This document shows, one piece after another, positions 8,948-17,357 of a stretch of 64,000 bases of DNA. Numbering within the stretch: the first letter of the stretch is position 1; each line of letters opens with the position of its first letter. Origin of the DNA: Azospirillum sp. RU38E (GTDB lineage: Bacteria; Pseudomonadota; Alphaproteobacteria; Azospirillales; Azospirillaceae); contig NZ_FZOI01000001.1 of NCBI RefSeq assembly GCF_900188385.1, forward strand, positions 806,001 through 870,000, in the 5' to 3' direction. Under the pieces are notes generated by a model. That model was not told where the DNA came from and did no database searches. It saw only the letters and a program-made list of their open reading frames with translations. The translations under genes and the position numbers were made by a program.

Positions 8948-9718
8948 TCAGCCGCGGAAATGATCCTTCCGTTGGCGGATCTCGGCGAAGACGGCAACGG
9001 GGTCGGCCCCGGCCAGCCCGATGGCGGCGGCCAGGGCCGCATCATCGGCGCGCAGGAACGGGTTGGCCGCCTTTTCCAGCCCCAGGCGTGACGGCACGGT
9101 GGGCCGGTTGGCGGCACGGGATCGGGCCACCTGATCCGCCATCAGGGCCAGCGACGGGTTATCCGGATCGATGAACAGGGCAAAGCGCAGGTTGCTGGCT
9201 GTGTATTCATGGCCGCAATGGACCATGGTGTCGTCCGGCAGGGCGCGCAGCTTCAACAGGCTGTGCCACATCTGCGCCGGCGTGCCCTCAAACAGGCGGC
9301 CACAGCCGAGGGAGAACAGCGTATCGCCGCTGAACAGCAGGCCAGCCGGTTCCAGATAAAAGGCGACATGGCCGCGCGTATGGCCCGGTGTGTCGAACAC
9401 GGTGACGGTCTGGCTGCCCAGGGTGAACCGGTCGCCATCACCATAGGTTTCGGCCATGTCGGGGATACGGTCGATCTCCGCCCGCGGCCCGATCAGGGTG
9501 GCGTGCGACCAGGCCATCAGCCCGGCATTGCCGCCAATATGGTCACCATGGTGATGGGTGTTCAGGATATGGGTCAGGTGCCAGCCGCGTTCTTCCAGAA
9601 AGGCCTGTACCGGCGCGGCCTCACCGGGATCAACAATGGCCGTCACCCCGGCGGCCGCATCGTGCCACAGATGGACGTAATTATCGTTCAATACCGGGAT
9701 GACGTGGATTTCAACCAT
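8948..9718 (-). CDS. gloB: Hydroxyacylglutathione hydrolase (glyoxalase II)
   Basis: About 256 residues, a metallo-beta-lactamase fold. The metal motif THHHGDHIGG is present, with later ligands in DTPGHTRGHV, SGDTLF and HCGHEYT. It hydrolyses S-lactoylglutathione in the last step of methylglyoxal detoxification. The ATG at 9718 was chosen because AAGGG lies at suitable spacing and the protein starts MVEIHVIPVLNDNY as in the family; the open frame reaches 9781. Next to a GST and downstream of a CPA2 antiporter on the same strand. Confidence 0.93.
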   Translation of the reverse strand: MVEIHVIPVLNDNYVHLWHDAAAGVTAIVDPGEAAPVQAFLEERGWHLTHILNTHHHGDHIGGNAGLMAWSHATLIGPRAEIDRIPDMAETYGDGDRFTLGSQTVTVFDTPGHTRGHVAFYLEPAGLLFSGDTLFSLGCGRLFEGTPAQMWHSLLKLRALPDDTMVHCGHEYTASNLRFALFIDPDNPSLALMADQVARSRAANRPTVPSRLGLEKAANPFLRADDAALAAAIGLAGADPVAVFAEIRQRKDHFRG

Positions 9719-9809
9719 CGGCCCCATTCCCTTACCAGCGTGGATAGTGGGAAGGATGCCGTGTTCCGTCACCAGCGGCAAACAGACAATCCTGGGCTGC
9801 GGTAAGGCG

Positions 9810-11117
9810 TTAGGGCTTTTCGTCGCGCTTCGTCAGGCGGCGGATGGTGTCTACGGCGGCGCTGGCGGCGTGCAGTGTCAGCGTGAACAGGCGATTCAAT
9901 ACGGCAATCTCACCGCTGTATATCTGCTGCAAGGCGGGCCGCAGCGATACCACCGTGCCGGCCGCCAGCCCGTGGAAGCGCTTGGCGGCATCCAGCCAGA
10001 GCGGGCTGGCCAGCCAGGACAGCGCGATCACCGTCACGGCCAACTGATAGCCCTGCGGATCGATGGCAGCGATGGACAGGCCGGCGGCGGCCAGCACGAA
10101 GCTGAATTCCCCCAGCGATCCCATGATCACCCCGGCGGGGAAGGCGCGTTCCCAGGGTTCACCCAGAAAATGCAGCGTGCCGACATTGATGGCCGTCTTC
10201 ACCAGCGTCACCACGAACAGCAGCAGCAGCACTTCCCCCAGATGGTCCCAGACATAACGCAGGTCGATCAGCAGCCCGATGGACAGGAAGAACACCACCA
10301 CCAGCACCGACTGAATCGGGTGGGTGGCGCGCAGGGCCAGGGTGCGCCCGTCGGAATTGCCCAGTGCAAAGCCGGCCATGAAGGCACCGAACGCAGTGGA
10401 CAGGCCCAGCAGGCCGGTCAGCGCCGCCATGGTGAAGCAGAGCGCCAGGGCTGCCAGCGGCACCACATCATGGTTGCGGCGGAACCAGGCGCCATAGGGC
10501 ACGATCAGCCGTTCCCGCCGCGACAGGAACCAGACCAGCCCACCCAGGGCGGCGACGGCAGCACCCAGTTTCAGGAAGATGGCGATATCCAGCCCGGCCC
10601 CGCTGCCCATGCCATTGGTGATCAGCAGCAACGGCACGAAGGCCAGATCCTGCGCGATCAGCACACCAATGGTGACGCGGCCCGTCTCCGTCTTCAGCTC
10701 ACCAATATCGTCCAGCATCTTGATGGCGACCGCCGTGCCGGACAGGGCGACGATGAAGCCGAAGACGATGGATCGTTCCATCGGCCAGCCCAGGATCAAC
10801 CCGGCGAGCGCCGTGACGGCCAGCGACAGGCCCACCTGTCCCGCCACGGCCAGCAAAGCCACCCGCCAGACGGCCTGAAACGCCTTGACCGACAATTCCA
10901 TGCCGACCAGAAACAGCAGCATCAGCACGCCCAGGTCCGCCAGGGTACGGATACTGTCCGACTGGCTGACCAGCCCGAACCCGCCCGGCCCCAGCACGAT
11001 GCCGGCCACGATATAACCGACGATGGAGGGCTGTTTCAGCCGCGACAGCACCAGCCCACACAACAGGGCCACAGAGGTGACGATGGCGATGCCGGTAATA
11101 TCGACGTGATGTTCCAA
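9810..11117 (-). CDS. CPA2-family cation:proton antiporter without an RCK domain
   Basis: 435 residues with about 12-13 membrane helices. KQPSIVGYIVAGIVLGPGGFG, LFLVGMELS and GTAVAIKML segments are typical of KefB/KefC/RosB-type CPA2 carriers. The protein ends soon after the last helix, so it lacks the C-terminal TrkA-N/RCK domain of true KefC. It probably exchanges K+ or Na+ for protons across the cytoplasmic membrane. The best start is a TTG at 11117. Upstream lies a long inverted repeat; downstream, 91 bp away, is gloB. Confidence 0.85.
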   Translation of the reverse strand: MEHHVDITGIAIVTSVALLCGLVLSRLKQPSIVGYIVAGIVLGPGGFGLVSQSDSIRTLADLGVLMLLFLVGMELSVKAFQAVWRVALLAVAGQVGLSLAVTALAGLILGWPMERSIVFGFIVALSGTAVAIKMLDDIGELKTETGRVTIGVLIAQDLAFVPLLLITNGMGSGAGLDIAIFLKLGAAVAALGGLVWFLSRRERLIVPYGAWFRRNHDVVPLAALALCFTMAALTGLLGLSTAFGAFMAGFALGNSDGRTLALRATHPIQSVLVVVFFLSIGLLIDLRYVWDHLGEVLLLLFVVTLVKTAINVGTLHFLGEPWERAFPAGVIMGSLGEFSFVLAAAGLSIAAIDPQGYQLAVTVIALSWLASPLWLDAAKRFHGLAAGTVVSLRPALQQIYSGEIAVLNRLFTLTLHAASAAVDTIRRLTKRDEKP

Positions 11118-11208
11118 GCGCGGGGTCCGGGCTGGGGGAGGGGGGCCTCTACCGCAATACCGGCGAAGGCGCGGACTGGTTGGCTAAGCCAACGAATGAG
11201 CATCTTGT

Positions 11209-11297
11209 TGCCTCCCCCGCGAAAGCGGGGGTCCAGGGGCCAAGGCACCGACGCATTATCCCTGCGGCCCTGGACCCCCGCTTTCGCGGGGGAGGCA
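11209..11297. repeat. REP-like long inverted repeat
   Basis: Two 30-bp arms (11209-11238 and 11268-11297) are perfect reverse complements around a 29-bp centre, and each arm has its own small hairpin (CCCCCGC-GAAA-GCGGGGG). Elements of this form are frequent extragenic palindromes in alphaproteobacteria. Open frames across it are artefacts of the repeat. It lies between lptB and the antiporter gene, both minus strand, and may separate the transcripts. The rest of 11118-11374 shows no gene. Confidence 0.85.
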
Positions 11298-11374
11298 CGT
11301 TTGGGCAGGGGGGCAGCTTAATGTCTGATATCAATCGGCTTCATGAAGGCGGCAGGCTGTAAATAACCCCCCCC

Positions 11375-12175
11375 TCACAAACTGAACCGTTCACCCAGAT
11401 AAACCCGGCGCACATCCTTGTGGGCGACGATTTCTGACGGCTTGCCTTCCATCAGCACCACGCCATCATGCAGGATATAGGCGCGGTCGACGATATCCAG
11501 CGTTTCGCGCACATTATGGTCGGTGATCAGCACGCCGATGCCGCGTTCGCGCAGGTGGCTGACCAGTTCGCGGATATCATTCACCGCAATCGGGTCCACG
11601 CCGGCGAACGGTTCATCCAGCAGGATGAAATGCGGGTTGCTGGCCAGGGCGCGGGCGATTTCGGCGCGGCGACGTTCGCCACCCGACAGGGCCAGCGCCG
11701 GGGTACGGCGCAGATGGGTGATGGAGAATTCGGCCAGCAGCTCATCCAGCCGCTGCTCGCGCACATCGCGGTCGGGCTCCACCACCTCCAGCACGGCGCG
11801 GATATTGGCCTCCACCGACAGACCGCGGAAAATGCTGGCTTCCTGCGGCAGATAGCCGATGCCCATGCGGGCGCGGCGATACATGGGCAGGTCGGTCATG
11901 CCCAACCCATCCAGGGTGATGCTGCCGTAATCGGGCAGGATCAGGCCGGTGATGATGTAAAAGCAGGTGGTCTTGCCGGCACCGTTCGGCCCCAGCAGGC
12001 CCACGGCCTCCCCGCGCTGCACCGACAGGCTGATATCGCGCAGCACCGGCCGGCCCTTATAGGACTTGCCGATATTGCTGGCGACCAGACCGGCATTATC
12101 CGCCACCAGATGCGGGCCCTTGGGGGCTTCCCCGTTGGGCGTGGTCGTCTGGGTCTGCTTGCTCGCACGGCTCAT
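11375..12175 (-). CDS. lptB: LPS export ABC transporter ATPase
   Basis: 266 residues. Walker [10 protein letters not shown], a Q-loop (YLPQEAS), the signature [16 protein letters not shown] and Walker [14 protein letters not shown] are complete; the C-terminal [11 protein letters not shown] is characteristic of LptB. It has a roughly 25-residue N-terminal extension compared with E. coli LptB. It powers LptFG to move LPS from the inner membrane onto the LptCA bridge. It overlaps lptA by 4 bp. The usual next gene in many alphaproteobacteria, rpoN, is not here. Confidence 0.96.
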   Translation of the reverse strand: MSRASKQTQTTTPNGEAPKGPHLVADNAGLVASNIGKSYKGRPVLRDISLSVQRGEAVGLLGPNGAGKTTCFYIITGLILPDYGSITLDGLGMTDLPMYRRARMGIGYLPQEASIFRGLSVEANIRAVLEVVEPDRDVREQRLDELLAEFSITHLRRTPALALSGGERRRAEIARALASNPHFILLDEPFAGVDPIAVNDIRELVSHLRERGIGVLITDHNVRETLDIVDRAYILHDGVVLMEGKPSEIVAHKDVRRVYLGERFSL

Positions 12176-13122
12176 GGCTTCTTGCTCCCTTGGCCGGGTT
12201 GCGTCTGCTGCCCGCTTGGCGGCGGGGTGGCGGGTTGCTGCGGTTGACCGCCCCGGCCCTGGCTGTCCGGGATGAAAAGACCCCGGACGCGGCCATCGCC
12301 GGTTGGCTGCTGCGTCCCCCCTTGTACGGGGGAACCGCCCGGAACCTGCGACAACATCCGGCTGACACCGGATTTCAGGTCCACCTGGGCGGCCGGGCCG
12401 TTCAACTGGTTCTGGCCGCGTGTGACCTTCACATTGCCGGTCAGCAGCGCCATTTCCGTATCCAGGTCATAGGTGCCCTTGTCGCCGCGCGCCACCTCCT
12501 GCGGGGTGGTGATGACGACATTGCCGGTGGCATCCACCCGGCTCAGGCTCTGTTTGTCCTGCTTGTCCGTGGTCAGCAGCCCGACCAGACGGTCGGCGCG
12601 GACCCGGTTATTCTCCCGGATGGCCACGGCATTGCCCCGCGCCACCGTCAGATTCTCCGTGCGCCAATATTCCAGGGAATCGGTGGCGGTGACGGTATCC
12701 TGCTCTGTGACCAGCCGCAGCCCTTCGCCGGTCAGCACGGCGACGGAGCGATCCAGATCATAGATGCCGCGCGTGCCATAGGCGCTCTGGCTCTGCCCAT
12801 GCAGCTCCACATTTCCTTCGGCCAGCAGGCGGTAAATCTCATTCGTGCCCTGGGCATTCTTGCGGAAATAGGCGGCCAGGGTCTGGGCCTTCAAGGTCAT
12901 GTCGCCCTGGGTGGCGGTGGCACCGCCGCGCGCGATGGCGACATTTTCCTTCTCATGGAATTCAAACCCGCCGGGGGCCACCACATCGATCGGCTTTTCC
13001 CCACCCATTTCCAGCGATGGGCTCTGTGCCGGCACGGGACGGCCGATCACCAGGGCCAGACCGATGGCGGTGATGGCAAGCGGGCGGCGCCAGCGGCGGA
13101 AATGCTCGTTCATCATGCTCAT
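12172..13122 (-). CDS. lptA: Periplasmic LPS-transport bridge protein (OstA/LptA domain)
   Basis: 316 residues. A signal peptide (about residues 12-33) is followed by two OstA-like segments rich in beta strands (about 40-150 and 155-255). The C-terminal tail after about 275 is low-complexity, rich in Gln, Pro and Gly. It is longer than E. coli LptA because of the doubled domain and the tail. It forms the periplasmic part of the LPS bridge. Overlaps both lptC and lptB by 4 bp. Confidence 0.92.
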   Translation of the reverse strand: MSMMNEHFRRWRRPLAITAIGLALVIGRPVPAQSPSLEMGGEKPIDVVAPGGFEFHEKENVAIARGGATATQGDMTLKAQTLAAYFRKNAQGTNEIYRLLAEGNVELHGQSQSAYGTRGIYDLDRSVAVLTGEGLRLVTEQDTVTATDSLEYWRTENLTVARGNAVAIRENNRVRADRLVGLLTTDKQDKQSLSRVDATGNVVITTPQEVARGDKGTYDLDTEMALLTGNVKVTRGQNQLNGPAAQVDLKSGVSRMLSQVPGGSPVQGGTQQPTGDGRVRGLFIPDSQGRGGQPQQPATPPPSGQQTQPGQGSKKP

Positions 13123-13808
13123 GGCGCCGTTCCTTCCGGCTTGTTCTTGTCACCGCCCGCCGCCATGGCACGCAGGCGCGCGGCCCCGGTGAAGACCAGC
13201 ACATCACCATCCTGCAGCACGCGGAAGCCCCCGGCTTCCACCATGCCCAGCGGGCCCTGGCCTTCCACCGGCTTGTTGCCCCAGGCGATACCCTTGTCCA
13301 CGTCCAGGGCCGCCTCGTTGGTACGGAACTCATACCCGGCGCCATGGAAGATGGAGACCTTGCCCTGCAGGGTCAGCACATTCTTGTCCTGATCATAATG
13401 GCCGCTGTCGGCGGCCATGGACAGCCAGTCGCCGCCCTTCATGGTGATATCGGCTTCCGGTGCGCTGAGGTCGACCTGCGAGCCGGTATCGCCCAACTGC
13501 ATCACCCGGTCGGCGCGGATTTCGAAGGGGCGGTCGGTGGTGTCCGTGCCCAGATAGCGGGCCTTGGTCATTTCCAGATCACCCTGATCCGGCCCCGCCT
13601 TGCTGCCATCGCCCGAACCGCCGAACAGCGGCCAGATGACGATCAGCAGCAAGACCAGCCCCGCCACCACCGGCAATGCCACCCGGGCGGTACGCACCAC
13701 GCGGGTATGGGCGAAGGGATCGCGCGTGCCATTGCCGCCCCGGCCGGGGCCCGGCTGGGCTTCGCGCGGCCGGATCGCACCGGCTGGGGTGGGGGGAGGG
13801 GTGGTCAT
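13119..13808 (-). CDS. lptC: LPS export membrane-anchored protein LptC
   Basis: About 229 residues from the ATG at 13808. A Pro/Gly-rich cytoplasmic stretch (1-40) is followed by one membrane helix (about 44-65, ALPVVAGLVLLLIVIWPLFGG) and an LptC jellyroll. It links LptBFG to LptA. The open frame extends to 13943, but the added part lacks family character. First gene of the lptC-lptA-lptB operon; 170 bp separate it from rnd. Confidence 0.9.
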   Translation of the reverse strand: MTTPPPTPAGAIRPREAQPGPGRGGNGTRDPFAHTRVVRTARVALPVVAGLVLLLIVIWPLFGGSGDGSKAGPDQGDLEMTKARYLGTDTTDRPFEIRADRVMQLGDTGSQVDLSAPEADITMKGGDWLSMAADSGHYDQDKNVLTLQGKVSIFHGAGYEFRTNEAALDVDKGIAWGNKPVEGQGPLGMVEAGGFRVLQDGDVLVFTGAARLRAMAAGGDKNKPEGTAP

Positions 13809-13978
13809 GGGTGTCAGGAATACTCGATATTGATGAAAGAACGACGGGCACAGCAAAAACGGATCGGGCGTGGTTTCAGAGATAAACTCACGCCCTTCCC
13901 AGGTCTTGCCCGTTCTTGACGGCAATTCTGTGACGGGACGCACAGGTCAGGCCTGCCATCCCGTCCTGCTGCAAAAAA

Positions 13979-14590
13979 TCAATGGGCGAAAATATCCGGC
14001 TCGTCCCAGCCCAGCAGATCAAGCTGGCCACGGGCGGGCAGGAAATCAAAGCAGGCCTGCGCCAGTTCGCGCCGGCCTTCGCGTGCCAGCAGCGCATCCA
14101 GCTTTTCCTTGATGGCGTGCAGGTACAGTACGTCGGAGGCAGCGTATTTCAACTGCTCCTCATTCAGCTCATCCGCACCCCAGTCGCTGGATTGCTGCTG
14201 CTTGGACAGCTCCACGCCTGTCAGTTCCTTGCACAGATCCTTCAATCCATGCCGGTCGGTGGAGGTGCGGACCAGCTTGGAGACGATCTTGGTGCAATAG
14301 ATGGGCTGGCAGACAATGCCCAGCCCATGGCGCAGCACCGCCACATCGAAACGGGCGAAATGGAACAGCTTCAGCGTATTGGTATCCGACAGCAGCCGGG
14401 CCAGATTGGGGGCGCTTTTCTGGCCCCGGCGGATCTGCACCAGATGGGCATTGCCATCACCGCCCGACAGCTGCACCAGGCACAGCCGGTCGCGGATTGG
14501 GTTCAGGCCCATGGTTTCGGTATCGACCGCCACCACCGGGCCCAGATCCAGACCGGCGGGCAAATCACCATCATAAAGATCGATCGACAT
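13979..14590 (-). CDS. RNase D-like DEDD 3'-5' exonuclease
   Basis: About 203 residues. The exonuclease motifs are present: VAVDTETMGL (Exo I), FHFARFDVAVL (Exo II) and YAASDVLYLH (Exo III, YxxxD, so DEDDy). There is no HRDC domain, so this is the short RNase D form common in alphaproteobacteria. It probably trims RNA 3' ends. ATG 14590 is preceded by AAGGG. Upstream of the lpt operon, an arrangement seen in related genomes. Confidence 0.88.
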   Translation of the reverse strand: MSIDLYDGDLPAGLDLGPVVAVDTETMGLNPIRDRLCLVQLSGGDGNAHLVQIRRGQKSAPNLARLLSDTNTLKLFHFARFDVAVLRHGLGIVCQPIYCTKIVSKLVRTSTDRHGLKDLCKELTGVELSKQQQSSDWGADELNEEQLKYAASDVLYLHAIKEKLDALLAREGRRELAQACFDFLPARGQLDLLGWDEPDIFAH

Positions 14591-14727
14591 CGGACCCTTG
14601 TTCCTGAGCCATGAATTGAATGCGGAAATGCGGATCATTTATCCGCTGTGCCGTGCCCCGCCACAAGGGCCGATGCCGCAAGGGTCGGATGAGCAGCAGG
14701 CGGGCGTGAAAGCCAGGCCCGGAAACG

Positions 14728-14760
14728 CAACAGGCCGCCGGAAGAACCGGCGGCCTGTTG
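14728..14760 (-). terminator. Hairpin after tRNA-Leu copy A
   Basis: A perfect 14-bp stem (14728-14741 with 14747-14760) with a 5-nt loop lies just downstream of the tRNA on the minus strand and is followed by a short T-run (CGTTTCC). An identical one sits after the other copy at 15004-15036. Confidence 0.7.
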
Positions 14761-14775
14761 AGCGTTACATGCGGA

Positions 14776-14860
14776 TGGTGCCCAGAAGAAGACTCGAACT
14801 TCCACACCTTGCGGTACAGGTACCTGAAACCTGCGCGTCTACCAATTCCGCCATCTGGGC
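14776..14860 (-). tRNA. tRNA-Leu (anticodon CAG), copy A
   Basis: 85 nt including encoded CCA. The acceptor stem is GCCCAGA with TCTGGGC; the anticodon stem CAGGT/ACCTG closes a TTCAGGT loop with anticodon CAG, reading CUG, the main Leu codon in GC-rich genomes. The long variable arm typical of tRNA-Leu and the GTTCGAGTC T-loop are present. Confidence 0.96.
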
Positions 14861-15003
14861 GTTTCCCGCTGCGCCGTCTGCCGTTTGTGGCGGCCGCCGT
14901 CGCGTCGTGGAGGGGGCTTTTAATGGTCGGCGCCGTGGGCGTCAACAGCTATTTTCAGGGGATGAAGATTTTTTCCGACGGGCATAGGGCGGGGCCGGAA
15001 ACG

Positions 15004-15036
15004 CAACAGGCCGCCGGAAGAACCGGCGGCCTGTTG
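15004..15036 (-). terminator. Hairpin after tRNA-Leu copy B
   Basis: Same 14-bp perfect stem and 5-nt loop as at 14728-14760. Its position between the copies suggests that each tRNA is an independent transcription unit or that read-through is limited. Confidence 0.65.
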
Positions 15037-15051
15037 AGCGTTACATGCGGA

Positions 15052-15136
15052 TGGTGCCCAGAAGAAGACTCGAACTTCCACACCTTGCGGTACAGGTACC
15101 TGAAACCTGCGCGTCTACCAATTCCGCCATCTGGGC
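15052..15136 (-). tRNA. tRNA-Leu (anticodon CAG), copy B
   Basis: Identical in sequence to the tRNA at 14776-14860, with encoded CCA, offset by exactly 276 bp. Confidence 0.96.
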
Positions 15137-15413
15137 GTTTCCCGCTGCGCCGTCTGCCGTTTGTGGCGGCCGCCGTCGCATCGTGGAGGGGGCTTTTAGA
15201 GAGGTATCCGCCCCCTGTCAACAGGCATTTTCATTTTTTATCGCCGGCCCTTGCGTGCAATGCGGCAGGGCGCTGCAGCGGCTGTGCTTTCACACTCGAC
15301 TGCCCTTGCGCTATAACCAGCAGGTGAGCGCGCGGGGTATCCCATTAGATCCCCGTCGTACCCCCCTTATTTGGCCTTCTCGGCCGCGTTTCCTAAATGT
15401 TGGAGAATGTGTG

Positions 15414-16382
15414 ATGGGCAATCGGTACAGCAACGCCGTGGTGTTTGGTGGCTCGGGCTTCATCGGCCGCTACATCGTCCGCCGCCTTGCCAAGACCGGC
15501 GCCCGCGTGGTGGTGCCGTCGCGCCATCCGGGGCAGGCGGCATATCTGCGTTCCGCAGGTGATGTCGGTCAGGTGCTGCCGATCGCCATTGATATCAATG
15601 ATGACCAGTCGGTGGCCACGGCCGTGGCCGGTGCCGATCTGGTGGTGAACCTGATCGGCATTCTGGCCCCCAGCGGCCGCAACAGCTTTGATGCCGTGCA
15701 GCATCAGGCCGCCGCCCGCATTGCCCGCGCCGCCAAGGCCGCCGGGGCCAAGCGCTTCGTCCAGGTCTCCGCCCTGGGGGCCGATGCCGGTTCCAATTCC
15801 AGCTATGCCCGCAGCAAGGCTGAAGGGGAAAAGGCCGTGCTGGCCGCCTTCCCGGAGGCCACCATCCTACGCCCGTCGGTGGTGTTCGGCCCGGATGACC
15901 AGTTCTTCAACCGGTTTGCCGCCATGGGGGCCGGTCTGCCCTGCCTGCCGCTGATTGGCGGTGGCCGCACCCTGATGCAGCCGGTCTATGTCGGTGATGT
16001 GGCCGACGCCGTGCTGGCGGCGGTGGAAGGGGAGGGGGCCCAGGGCCGCACCTATGAACTGGCCGGCCCCCGCCGCTACAGCTTCAAGGAACTGATGCAG
16101 TTCACGGTCAACCAGATCGGCCGCCCCAACAAGTGCATGATCTCGCTGGGCTTCGGCCTGTCCAGCCTGCTGGGCAGCTTCCTGCAGCTTCTGCCGGGCA
16201 AGCCGCTGACCGCCGATCAGGTGGAGTTGCTGAAGGTGGATAATGTGGCGGGCGGCACGCTGCCCGGTCTGGCCGATCTGGGGATCGAGGCCAAGGCGAT
16301 CGAAGTGATCGTGCCGACATATCTGGACAAGTTCCGCATCGGTGGCCGTTTCACCCGGCCCAGCGATAAAGCCGCATCCTGA
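15414..16382 (+). CDS. Complex I NDUFA9-like NAD(P)-binding protein
   Basis: About 322 residues, atypical short-chain dehydrogenase fold. The N-terminus has the Rossmann motif VVFGGSGFIGRYIVRRL. SALGAD and a YARSKAEGE segment replace the usual active site, and LRPSVVFGPDDQFFNRFA is typical of NDUFA9/NmrA-like proteins. In alphaproteobacteria these are linked to assembly or stability of NADH:quinone oxidoreductase. The ATG at 15414 was chosen because GGAG lies at 15402 and the fold begins there; the upstream open frame runs through the tRNA repeat and is not coding. Confidence 0.88.
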   Translation: MGNRYSNAVVFGGSGFIGRYIVRRLAKTGARVVVPSRHPGQAAYLRSAGDVGQVLPIAIDINDDQSVATAVAGADLVVNLIGILAPSGRNSFDAVQHQAAARIARAAKAAGAKRFVQVSALGADAGSNSSYARSKAEGEKAVLAAFPEATILRPSVVFGPDDQFFNRFAAMGAGLPCLPLIGGGRTLMQPVYVGDVADAVLAAVEGEGAQGRTYELAGPRRYSFKELMQFTVNQIGRPNKCMISLGFGLSSLLGSFLQLLPGKPLTADQVELLKVDNVAGGTLPGLADLGIEAKAIEVIVPTYLDKFRIGGRFTRPSDKAAS

Positions 16383-16398
16383 TCGCGTCGATTACCCA

Positions 16399-16429
16399 TT
16401 GATTGGGACGGTGACCCTCCCAATATACT
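16399..16429 (+). promoter_or_regulatory. Candidate promoter with inverted repeat for the BI-1 gene
   Basis: TATACT at 16424-16429 is a good -10. A 7-bp inverted repeat, ATTGGGA (16402-16408) and TCCCAAT (16418-16424), spans the spacer and could be an operator. The -35 is unclear (TTGATT with 19-bp or TTGGGA with 15-bp spacing). Confidence 0.4.
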
Positions 16430-16467
16430 GACACGTATGTCCAACATCCCGTGTCGAGGACACTTCA

Positions 16468-17187
16468 ATGGTAAACGGACCCTATAATCCGTATGCGTCA
16501 TCTGGGCGTGCAATGGACCAGGCACAGTTTGATGCCGGTCTGCGTACGCACATGCTGCGCGTCTATAACTACATGTGCTTGGCGTTGGCGATCACGGGTG
16601 TGACCGCTTTTGTGGGCTCCCAGATTCCAGCCCTGGTACAGTTGATCCATGGCACGCCGCTGAAATGGGTGGTGATGCTGGCCCCGCTGGCCTTCATCTT
16701 CTTCGGCTTCCGGCCGGATCGGATGTCGGCCTCGGCCCTGCGCACCTCACTCATGCTCTTCAGCGTGCTGATGGGCCTGTCGATGATGAGCATCTTCCTG
16801 GTCTTTACCGGGCAGAGCATCGCGCGGGTCTTCTTCATCACGGCTGCCATGTTCGCCGGCACCAGCCTGTGGGGTTACACCACCAAGGCTGACCTGTCGA
16901 AGATGGGCAGCTTCATGATGATGGGCCTGATCGGTATCGTCATTGCCGGTCTGGTGAATATCTTCGTCGGTTCCTCGGCGTTGCAGTTCGCCATCTCCAT
17001 CATCGGTGTCATCGTCTTCACTGGCCTGACCGCCTGGGATACCCAGGCCATCAAGGAAGGCTATGCCTCCTCCTATGGTGATGAGGCCAATAGCCGGATG
17101 GCGGTGATGGGTGCGCTGTCGCTGTACCTGAACTTCATCAACCTGTTTCAGATGCTGCTGTCTCTGATGGGCCAGCGCAACGACTAA
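16468..17187 (+). CDS. BI-1/YccA family membrane protein
   Basis: 239 residues with seven predicted membrane helices after a roughly 30-residue cytoplasmic N-terminus. GITAFVGSQ-, FVFTGQSIARVFFITAAMFAGTSLWGYTTK- and FTGLTAWDTQ-like segments are hallmarks of the Bax-inhibitor-1 family (YbhL/YccA). In bacteria the family is linked to membrane protease control or to calcium leak; the role here is open. Monocistronic between the NDUFA9-like gene and a terminator. Confidence 0.93.
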   Translation: MVNGPYNPYASSGRAMDQAQFDAGLRTHMLRVYNYMCLALAITGVTAFVGSQIPALVQLIHGTPLKWVVMLAPLAFIFFGFRPDRMSASALRTSLMLFSVLMGLSMMSIFLVFTGQSIARVFFITAAMFAGTSLWGYTTKADLSKMGSFMMMGLIGIVIAGLVNIFVGSSALQFAISIIGVIVFTGLTAWDTQAIKEGYASSYGDEANSRMAVMGALSLYLNFINLFQMLLSLMGQRND

Positions 17188-17230
17188 GGGTTCCGGGTGC
17201 CGTCTGGCCCCTGCTGATGAAGTGTTCGAG

Positions 17231-17268
17231 CCGCCCGGAACAGACCCTGTTCCGGGCGGTTTCGTTTT
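17231..17268 (+). terminator. Rho-independent terminator after the BI-1 gene
   Basis: A perfect 12-bp stem (17231-17242 with 17248-17259), 5-nt loop, then TTTCGTTTT. Confidence 0.85.
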
Positions 17269-17357
17269 GGGCGGCTATTTTGGGAATAGAGAAGGCTGGT
17301 CCCTAGCCGGCTGCGTTCAAGCGGACAATAGCCGGCCAGAAAGACCCTCACGCCCGT

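Larger units (their letters stand above)
14719..14922. repeat. Tandem-duplicated tRNA-Leu unit, copy A
   Basis: 204 bp that recur at 14995-15198 with a single mismatch (G14904 / A15180). Each copy holds a complete tRNA-Leu(CAG) plus its downstream hairpin and upstream flank. The 72-bp spacer between the copies is unrelated. Confidence 0.95.
14995..15198. repeat. Tandem-duplicated tRNA-Leu unit, copy B
   Basis: Second copy of the 204-bp unit at 14719-14922; one mismatch. It lies upstream of copy A in the direction of tRNA transcription. Confidence 0.95.

Noticed and set aside
11036-11362. Small frames with a repeated WTPAFAGE-like peptide
   Set aside because: They are translations of the REP-like inverted repeat at 11209-11297, not proteins.
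14571-15327. Several short frames on both strands repeated twice
   Set aside because: They arise from the duplicated tRNA-Leu unit; the shared peptide sequence is simply the translated tRNA.
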